Origin: Pseudomonadota bacterium
GTDB lineage: Bacteria; Pseudomonadota; Gammaproteobacteria; Burkholderiales; Thiobacillaceae
DNA length: 64,000 nt
Direction of reading: 5' to 3'
Assembly: GCA_029558905.1 (NCBI GenBank)
Contig: JAKQCX010000021.1
Location: 30,752 to 94,751 of the forward strand
In this document: positions 58,583-64,000 of the stretch, in pieces
How the letters are laid out: every line of letters begins with the position of its first letter
Position numbering within the stretch: position 1 is the first letter of the stretch
Notes under the pieces: model-generated
Told to the model about the DNA's origin: nothing
The model's database searches: none
What the model saw: only the letters and a program-made list of their open reading frames with translations
Position numbers and translations under genes: made by a program

Positions 58583-60811
58583 ATGCGTTTCCACTTCCCG
58601 GTCATCATCATCGACGAGGATTTCCGCTCGGAGAACGCCTCCGGCCTGGGCATTCGTGCCCTGGCCAAGGCCCTGGAGGACGAGCGCATGGAGGTACTGG
58701 GGGTCACCAGCTATGGCGACCTGGCCTCCTTCGCCCAGCAGCAGAGCCGGGCCTCGGCCTTCATCCTGTCGGTGGACGACGAGGAGTTCGCCGGCGAGGA
58801 GGCGCAGGCCACCATCGCGGGGCTGCGGGCCTTCGTGGAGGAGATCCGCTTCCGCAACCGGGACATCCCCATCTTCCTCTACGGCGAGACGCGCACCAGC
58901 CGGCACATCCCCAACGACGTGCTGCGGGAGCTGCACGGTTTCATCCACATGTACGAGGACACCCCGGAGTTCATCGCCCGCACCATCAAGCGGGACGTGA
59001 ACGCCTATCTGGATTCCCTGCCACCCCCCTTCTTCCGCGCCCTCACCCAGTACGCCGCCGATGGATCCTATTCCTGGCACTGCCCCGGCCATTCCGGGGG
59101 GGTGGCCTTTCTCAAGAGCCCGGTAGGGCAGATGTTCCATCAGTTCTTCGGCGAGAACCTGCTGCGCGCCGATGTGTGCAATGCCGTGGAGGAACTGGGC
59201 CAGCTGCTGGACCACACCGGGCCCGTGGCCGCCAGCGAGCGCAATGCGGCGCGCATCTTCAACTGCGATCACCTGTTCTTCGTCACCAACGGCACCTCCA
59301 CCTCCAACAAGATCGTCTGGCATTCCACCGTGGCCCCGGGGGACGTGGTGGTGGTGGACCGCAACTGCCACAAGTCCATCCTGCACGCCATCATCATGAC
59401 CGGGGCCATCCCCGTATTCCTGATGCCCACGCGCAACCACTACGGCATCATCGGGCCGATCCCGAAGTCCGAGTTCGAGTGGAAGAACATCAGGAAGAAG
59501 ATCACCGCCCATCCCTTCGCGGACAAGGACGCCAAGCCGCGGGTGCTGACCATCACCCAGTCCACCTATGACGGCATCCTCTACAACGTGGAGGAGATCA
59601 AGGAACTGCTGGACGGCAGGATCGATACCCTGCACTTCGACGAGGCCTGGCTGCCGCATGCCGCCTTCCACGACTTCTATGGCGACTACCACGCCATCGG
59701 CGCGAGCCGGCCCCGCTGCCGGGAATCCATCGTGTTCTCCACCCAGTCCACGCACAAGCTGCTGGCCGGCCTGTCGCAGGCCTCCCAAATTCTGGTGCAG
59801 GACTCGGAGCTGCGCAGACTCGACCGGGACGTGTTCAACGAGGCCTATCTCATGCACACCTCCACCAGCCCACAGTACGCCATCATCGCCTCCTGCGACG
59901 TGGCGGCGGCCATGATGGAGGAACCTGCCGGTACCGCCCTGGTGGAGGAGTCCATCGCCGAGGCCCTGGATTTTCGCCGGGCCATGCGCAAGGTGGATAC
60001 CGAGCTGGGCACGGACTGGTGGTTCCAGGTCTGGGGCCCGGCCGACCTGTCGGAAGAAGGCATCGAGGAGTGGGAGGCCTGGATGCTCAAGCCCGGCGAG
60101 CGCTGGCACGGCTTCGGCGAGCTGGCGCCTGGCTTCAACATGCTGGACCCCATCAAGGCCACGGTGATCACCCCGGGCCTGGACGTGGACGGCGCCTTCG
60201 CCGACTGGGGCATCCCCGCCGCCATCGTCACCAAGTACCTGGCCGAGCGCGGCATCATCGTGGAGAAGTGCGGCCTGTACTCCTTCTTCATCATGTTCAC
60301 CATCGGCATCACCAAGGGGCGCTGGAACACGATGGTGACCGAGCTGCAGCAGTTCAAGGACGACTACGACCGCAACCAGCCGCTGTGGCGGGTGATGCCC
60401 GAGTTCATCGCCAAGCACCCGCGCTACGAGCGCGTCGGCCTCAAGGACCTGTGCGACCAGATCCACAGCTTCTACAAGGCCAATGACGTGGCCCGCCTGA
60501 CCACCGAGATGTACCTCTCGGACATGGTGCCGGCGATGAAGCCCGCCGACGCCTTCGCCAAGATGGCGCACCGCGAGATCGAGCGCGTGGTGCTCGACGA
60601 GCTCGAGGGCCGCGTCACCGCGATGCTGGTCACGCCCTATCCGCCGGGCATCCCGCTGCTGATCCCGGGCGAGCGCTTCAACGCGACGATCGTGCGCTAC
60701 CTGAAGTTCGCGCGTGACTTCAATGCGCGCTTCCCGGGCTTCGAGACCGACATCCACGGCCTGGTCAAGGGCGAGGACGGGCGCTATCACGTGGATTGCG
60801 TGAAGGGCTGA
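58583..60811 (+). CDS. Orn/Lys/Arg decarboxylase (PLP-dependent, large inducible-type)
   Basis: 742 residues from 58583 (MRFHFPVIIIDEDF). An N-terminal flavodoxin-like wing domain (about 1-130), a PLP-binding core with the lysine in TQSTHKLLAGLSQAS near residue 390 and HFDEAWLPHAAF just before, and a C-terminal domain. The fold group includes arginine, lysine and ornithine decarboxylases; the exact substrate cannot be told here. Product would be a diamine. The codon style changes near 60.4 kb, inside the gene: Ala GCC and Leu CTG dominate before, GCG, CCG and CTC become frequent after. The protein nevertheless reads as one uninterrupted family member. Confidence 0.93.
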   Translation: MRFHFPVIIIDEDFRSENASGLGIRALAKALEDERMEVLGVTSYGDLASFAQQQSRASAFILSVDDEEFAGEEAQATIAGLRAFVEEIRFRNRDIPIFLYGETRTSRHIPNDVLRELHGFIHMYEDTPEFIARTIKRDVNAYLDSLPPPFFRALTQYAADGSYSWHCPGHSGGVAFLKSPVGQMFHQFFGENLLRADVCNAVEELGQLLDHTGPVAASERNAARIFNCDHLFFVTNGTSTSNKIVWHSTVAPGDVVVVDRNCHKSILHAIIMTGAIPVFLMPTRNHYGIIGPIPKSEFEWKNIRKKITAHPFADKDAKPRVLTITQSTYDGILYNVEEIKELLDGRIDTLHFDEAWLPHAAFHDFYGDYHAIGASRPRCRESIVFSTQSTHKLLAGLSQASQILVQDSELRRLDRDVFNEAYLMHTSTSPQYAIIASCDVAAAMMEEPAGTALVEESIAEALDFRRAMRKVDTELGTDWWFQVWGPADLSEEGIEEWEAWMLKPGERWHGFGELAPGFNMLDPIKATVITPGLDVDGAFADWGIPAAIVTKYLAERGIIVEKCGLYSFFIMFTIGITKGRWNTMVTELQQFKDDYDRNQPLWRVMPEFIAKHPRYERVGLKDLCDQIHSFYKANDVARLTTEMYLSDMVPAMKPADAFAKMAHREIERVVLDELEGRVTAMLVTPYPPGIPLLIPGERFNATIVRYLKFARDFNARFPGFETDIHGLVKGEDGRYHVDCVKG

Positions 60812-60834
60812 GACTCGCGCGGCGCGGGGGGCGT

Positions 60835-60873
60835 CGAACGAAGAGGGCCGCGTGATGCGGCCCTCTTCGTTCG
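60835..60873. terminator. Bidirectional terminator hairpin between the decarboxylase gene and folA
   Basis: CGAACGAAGAGGGCCGC (60835-60851) pairs perfectly over 17 bases with GCGGCCCTCTTCGTTCG (60857-60873), loop GTGAT. It lies between the convergent stops of the decarboxylase (60811) and folA (60906). No long T run on either side, but stem strength and position support a shared terminator. Confidence 0.75.
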
Positions 60874-60905
60874 TTGCGGTGGCAGTGCCGGCGCTCCTGA
60901 CGGCT

Positions 60906-61400
60906 TCAGCGCCGGCGGTAGCGTACGAAGTCGAAGTCGAAGGCGTTGTCTGCGTCGGCGTGGTGTGCCTCGCGGCACTCCTCGACGAACTGCGCCGGAT
61001 CGAAGGCGGGGAAGTGCGCATCGCCGTCGATGTCGGCGTGCACCTCGGTGAGCTCGAGGCGATCGGCGTGGGGAAGCAGCTGGGCGTAGAGCTGGGCCCC
61101 GCCGATCACGAACAGCGTCGGCGCCCCGCCGACGGCGGCGATCGCGGTCGCGGGGTCGGCGAAGCATTCGGCGCCTTCGGCGCGGAACTCCGGGTCGCGG
61201 CTTACGACGAGGTTGCGTCTTCCGGGCAGCGGACGGCCGAGCGACTCCCAGGTCTTGCGTCCCATCAGGATGGGGTGGCCGAGCGTGAGCGCACGGAAAT
61301 GCTGCAGGTCGGCCCTGAGCCGCCACGGCAGCTCGTTGTCGCGTCCGATGGTGCCGTTGCGCGCGACCGCGGCGATGAGGACGATCTCGGGTCGATTCAT
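60906..61400 (-). CDS. folA: Dihydrofolate reductase
   Basis: Reduces dihydrofolate to tetrahydrofolate with NADPH. 164 residues. [18 protein letters not shown] at residues 9-26 carries the Met20-loop equivalent, the catalytic acid aligns with Asp in [12 protein letters not shown], and [22 protein letters not shown] and [14 protein letters not shown] are the cofactor-site blocks. It overlaps thyA by four bases (ATGA), a common pairing because ThyA consumes methylene-tetrahydrofolate and yields dihydrofolate. Confidence 0.97.
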   Translation of the reverse strand: MNRPEIVLIAAVARNGTIGRDNELPWRLRADLQHFRALTLGHPILMGRKTWESLGRPLPGRRNLVVSRDPEFRAEGAECFADPATAIAAVGGAPTLFVIGGAQLYAQLLPHADRLELTEVHADIDGDAHFPAFDPAQFVEECREAHHADADNAFDFDFVRYRRR

Positions 61401-62191
61401 ACCGCCACCGGAGCCTTGATGTGCGGATGCGGATCATAGCCCTCGAGCGCGATGTCCTCGAAGCGGAAGCCGAAGAGGTCGCGCACCGCGGGATTCAGGC
61501 GCAGCGTGGGCAGGGCGCGCGGCTCGCGCCCGAGTTGCTCGCGTGCCTGCTCCAGATGGTTGCTGTACAGGTGGCAGTCGCCGCCCGTCCAGATGAAATC
61601 GCCCGGCTCGAGTTCGCACACCTGCGCCACCATGTGGGTTAGCAGCGCATAGGAGGCAATGTTGAAGGGAACGCCAAGGAAGATGTCCGCGCTGCGCTGG
61701 TAGAGCTGGCACGACAGCCGCCCGCCGGCGACGTAGAACTGGAACAGCGCGTGGCAGGGCGGCAGGGCCATGTCGTCGACCTCGCCCGGATTCCACGCCG
61801 AGACGAGGTGGCGGCGCGAGTCCGGGTTGTGCCGGATGCTGTCGACGACGCGAGCGAGCTGATCGACCGTGCGCCCGTCCGCGGTTTCCCAGCTCCGCCA
61901 CTGCTTGCCATACACCGGGCCGAGTTCGCCGTCGGCGTCGGCCCATTCGTCCCAGATCGATACGCCGTTTTCCTTCAGGTAGCGGATGTTGGTGTCTCCC
62001 TGCAGAAACCACAGCAGCTCGTGGATGATCGAGCGCGTGTGCAGTTTCTTGGTGGTCAGCAGCGGAAAGCCGTCCTGGAGGCGAAAGCGCATCTGCCAGC
62101 CGAACACGGATAGCGTGCCGGTCCCGGTCCGGTCGGTCTTGGGGTCGCCGTGCTCGAGCACATGGCGCATCAGGTCGAGGTACTGTCGCAT
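61397..62191 (-). CDS. thyA: Thymidylate synthase
   Basis: Methylates dUMP to dTMP using methylene-tetrahydrofolate. 264 residues, the same as in Escherichia coli. [21 protein letters not shown] near residue 17 (quoted in part), the catalytic cysteine in [12 protein letters not shown] near residue 146, [20 protein letters not shown] near residue 165 and the C-terminal KAPVAV end are all present. It is first in a two-gene minus-strand operon with folA. Confidence 0.98.
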   Translation of the reverse strand: MRQYLDLMRHVLEHGDPKTDRTGTGTLSVFGWQMRFRLQDGFPLLTTKKLHTRSIIHELLWFLQGDTNIRYLKENGVSIWDEWADADGELGPVYGKQWRSWETADGRTVDQLARVVDSIRHNPDSRRHLVSAWNPGEVDDMALPPCHALFQFYVAGGRLSCQLYQRSADIFLGVPFNIASYALLTHMVAQVCELEPGDFIWTGGDCHLYSNHLEQAREQLGREPRALPTLRLNPAVRDLFGFRFEDIALEGYDPHPHIKAPVAV

Positions 62192-62249
62192 GCTCGCTCC
62201 CGGTAAAAAGGCGTGATTCTACTGTGCGGAGGCAACGGGCTGGGCTGCG

Positions 62250-63803
62250 GTGACGCGGACGCCTCCCGATCTCGCGTTCGTCATGGTGGCTGTGCGGTGG
62301 ACACCGCCTTCCGCGCTGGTTCAGAATGTGGCGAAACGTCGCGTGCTCGAGCGCTTTTCCCATCCGGGGAAGCGCTGGCGCGTCTTGTGCGGAGAATGGC
62401 CTTTGGATCAGCCCAGAACGCTCGATTACACTCCCGCCGGCGTGCTTGCCGGCGGCGGGAATCCGGTTGTGGGGCTCGAGGCTGCGACGGCAACCTTGCG
62501 GGCGTTGTACAAGCCGGGTAGTCCGAAGACCGAAGTCGCCGGGCTGCACGTCGTGTCCAGCTTCGACGATGCCTTGCGCGAGGCAGTCGAGCGCTCCGCG
62601 CCGATCGGGGTGCGCGCATCGGGCGATCCCGCTTCGGGGCATGACCACGCATGGTGGGTGCGTTGGCTTGCCGGTGTGCGTGACGCCTGGATGGCGGTGT
62701 GCGACGGCTACTGGTGTCTTTCCCCATCGAATTCGGTGGCCGGATCGGAGGCGACCCGCCTGCGGCTGGCAAGCGCCGTGGTCGAGGCCTTGAAATGGTC
62801 CGCTTGTGACCGCTTCGGTCCCGACGAGGTGCTGTGGGCGCGGATCGGCCAGCTCTTTGCCGCGTCTCCCGAGGCCCGCGACAGCGTCGTCGGTGGGGAC
62901 GTCCACAACATCGGTCGGGAGTATCTTCGCGCGGTCGCCCACTACAGCATCAATCTCGACCAGGTCGAACTCGAGATGGGCATCGCGCTCGGCCACGTCG
63001 TGGATGTCTGCCTGCCCTTCCTGTCGCTCGATCGCCGTGCTGCCGATGTGCCCCAGTATGTCGTGATTCCGGAGGAGGGCACCATCCCGGCCCGGCAGAT
63101 GGGAAAGCACCGGGAAGGGGAGTGGCGTTTCGCGCCCTGGGCGGCGGGCGAGTTGCTGGCCGAGTTCTCCAGGCAACTCGCGCGCTCCATCGTACCTGCA
63201 CCCTTCGGCCGTCTCCCGCTCGAGCATGCACGTGCCGCCGTCGAATACCTGCGCATGCAGTGGTCGAAGGCACCGCCGGTGCGGACTCGGCGCCGATACC
63301 TTCAGGACGCGAGCGCGGACATCGCGCGTGGGCTCCATGCATGCACTGCCGTCATTGGCGGGCAGCCTCTTCCGGTGCCGCGGAACTGGAGGGTGGTCGA
63401 CTTCAGTCGCAGCGGGCTGCAGATCGTGGCCAACAGCGATCCAACGCGGGCCTGGCCAGATATCGGAGAACTGCTCGGCATCCATTTCGTCGATGGTGAC
63501 GGTTGGCAGCTTGGCATCGTGCGGCGACTGCGCATGTGGGCGACGCATGCCGGCCTGGGCATCGAACTGCTCGCACGATCGCCTTCGCTCGGGGTCGTCG
63601 ATGATGGTCGCAACAGTGTCGACGGGATCCTGTGCGACGTTCCAAGCAAGGGGGAGGCTTTGCGCGTCCTCCTGCCTGCAAACGCCCCTGCCCTCGCCGA
63701 GCCGGTCTTCGTAAAGACTTCAGGGTCGGTCTGCAAGTTGCGCTCACTGGGCGTCCTGCGTCGCGAAGCGGGCTATCAACTGCAGGTCTTCCAGGTCCTT
63801 TGA
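62250..63803 (+). CDS. Uncharacterised protein with PilZ-like C-terminal region
   Basis: 517 residues from a GTG at 62250; an ATG at 62283 is an alternative, and neither has a good ribosome site. No signal peptide or membrane helix. The middle is helical, and the C-terminal third has RNWRVVDFSRSGLQIVANSD, then VGELLGI-like (IGELLGIHFVDGDGWQLGIV) and GLGIELLARSP, a pattern of strands like PilZ-type cyclic-di-GMP sensors though the usual RxxxR and DxSxxG motifs are only partly visible (DFSRSG). Function unknown. Codon use is unlike most of the window (many CTC, GCG, TCG and CTT codons). Confidence 0.7.
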   Translation: MTRTPPDLAFVMVAVRWTPPSALVQNVAKRRVLERFSHPGKRWRVLCGEWPLDQPRTLDYTPAGVLAGGGNPVVGLEAATATLRALYKPGSPKTEVAGLHVVSSFDDALREAVERSAPIGVRASGDPASGHDHAWWVRWLAGVRDAWMAVCDGYWCLSPSNSVAGSEATRLRLASAVVEALKWSACDRFGPDEVLWARIGQLFAASPEARDSVVGGDVHNIGREYLRAVAHYSINLDQVELEMGIALGHVVDVCLPFLSLDRRAADVPQYVVIPEEGTIPARQMGKHREGEWRFAPWAAGELLAEFSRQLARSIVPAPFGRLPLEHARAAVEYLRMQWSKAPPVRTRRRYLQDASADIARGLHACTAVIGGQPLPVPRNWRVVDFSRSGLQIVANSDPTRAWPDIGELLGIHFVDGDGWQLGIVRRLRMWATHAGLGIELLARSPSLGVVDDGRNSVDGILCDVPSKGEALRVLLPANAPALAEPVFVKTSGSVCKLRSLGVLRREAGYQLQVFQVL

Positions 63804-64000
63804 GTCCCTCGGTGGTCGCCACCGGGCTCCGTGCCCGCAGACCGCCAGCGTTTGAGCGAATCGCCGCCTGCGCGCCGCATTCTCGCCCGTCTGCACTGCG
63901 GACTTCAATGCAGCGGTTCCTGCAGGAGGGCCGGCAGGCGCGAACGGCGGCTGCAGCGTTCTGGATGGTTGCATCAGTATTTTTGCTGTTTTTTGTAGTT
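63804..64000. other. Gene-free right end
   Basis: The last 197 bases hold no supported gene. The final 45 bases are AT-rich (runs of T on the plus strand) and could be a promoter for a gene beyond the edge, on either strand. Confidence 0.3.

Noticed and set aside
61434..63548. 704-codon open frame antisense to the last gene and across thyA
   Set aside because: It runs through thyA in a wrong frame and shows no domain; the plus-strand reading has PilZ-like features.
63744..63974. 76-codon minus-strand frame at the right end
   Set aside because: Overlaps the end of the last gene, has no ribosome site and a composition typical of reverse frames.

Overview
The window is a 64 kb, GC-rich, gene-dense piece of a proteobacterial chromosome. 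Gene content and order (leuS-lptE-holA-proA-nadD-rsfS, dxs-ispA-xseB, acpS-nagZ, apbC-dcd-decarboxylase, and DUF2863, CNP1-like and DUF3501 proteins) point to a betaproteobacterium, probably of the Nitrosomonadales/Rhodocyclales type (Thiobacillus, Sulfuricella and Thauera relatives). This placement rests on recalled family distribution and synteny, not on a search. Nitrate reductase NapAB, a short rubrerythrin, FixLJ-type regulators and B12 salvage suggest a respiratory, facultatively anaerobic life. I see no phage, insertion sequence, CRISPR array or rRNA; there is one tRNA gene.

Layout. 0.1-7.0 kb (+): tRNA charging, LPS assembly, replication, proline and NAD synthesis. 7.0-10.3 kb (-): napA-napB. 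10.7-15.6 kb: an MFS transporter, then a minus-strand group of glucokinase, a decayed diguanylate cyclase, a small conserved protein and a glutamine amidotransferase. 15.7-19.7 kb (-): folE2 with a relic of a second folE2 end beyond it, then dxs-ispA-xseB. 20.1-25.1 kb (-): a tightly overlapped six-gene chain (EI24 protein, acpS, nagZ, CDF efflux, DUF2863, uracil-DNA glycosylase), preceded by tRNA-Leu(CAA). 25.4-37.9 kb: the classical queA-tgt-yajC-secD-secF series, here split by rhlE, a DUF192 gene, a stress protein and a regulatory islet (membrane channel-like protein, MarR, FixJ/FixL-like pair). 38-42.7 kb (+): a beta-propeller protein, DedA, a rubrerythrin/Fe-S/DUF3501 redox module behind a well-formed promoter with an operator-like palindrome, and a CNP1-like protein. 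42.8-48.8 kb (+): a cobalamin riboswitch followed by btuB, btuM and cobU-cobT-cobC-cobS. 48.8-56.4 kb: an intact diguanylate cyclase, kdsB, a doubly degenerate GGDEF-EAL protein, a spermidine-synthase-like protein, rppH, a CBS protein and a secreted Ala/Pro-rich protein. 56.5-60.8 kb (+): apbC, dcd and a large PLP decarboxylase. 60.9-62.2 kb (-): folA and thyA. 62.2-63.8 kb (+): an unrecognised 517-residue protein.

How the genes work together. The clearest functional units are the B12 block (riboswitch, outer-membrane uptake, inner-membrane uptake, nucleotide-loop assembly), the rubrerythrin-Fe-S-DUF3501 redox module, the isoprenoid starter operon, and the thymidylate/folate pair. Three cyclic-di-GMP proteins lie in the window, one apparently active and two degenerate.

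No wholly new system is proven. The best candidates for a second look are the rubrerythrin module with its operator, the 10-bp-phased GGTA/TACC array between napA and the MFS gene, the folE2 relic, the start-codon collision of tgt and the DUF192 gene, the cluster of inverted repeats before the decarboxylase, and an abrupt change in codon dialect inside the decarboxylase near 60.4 kb, which may mark a recombination junction or a chimeric assembly.
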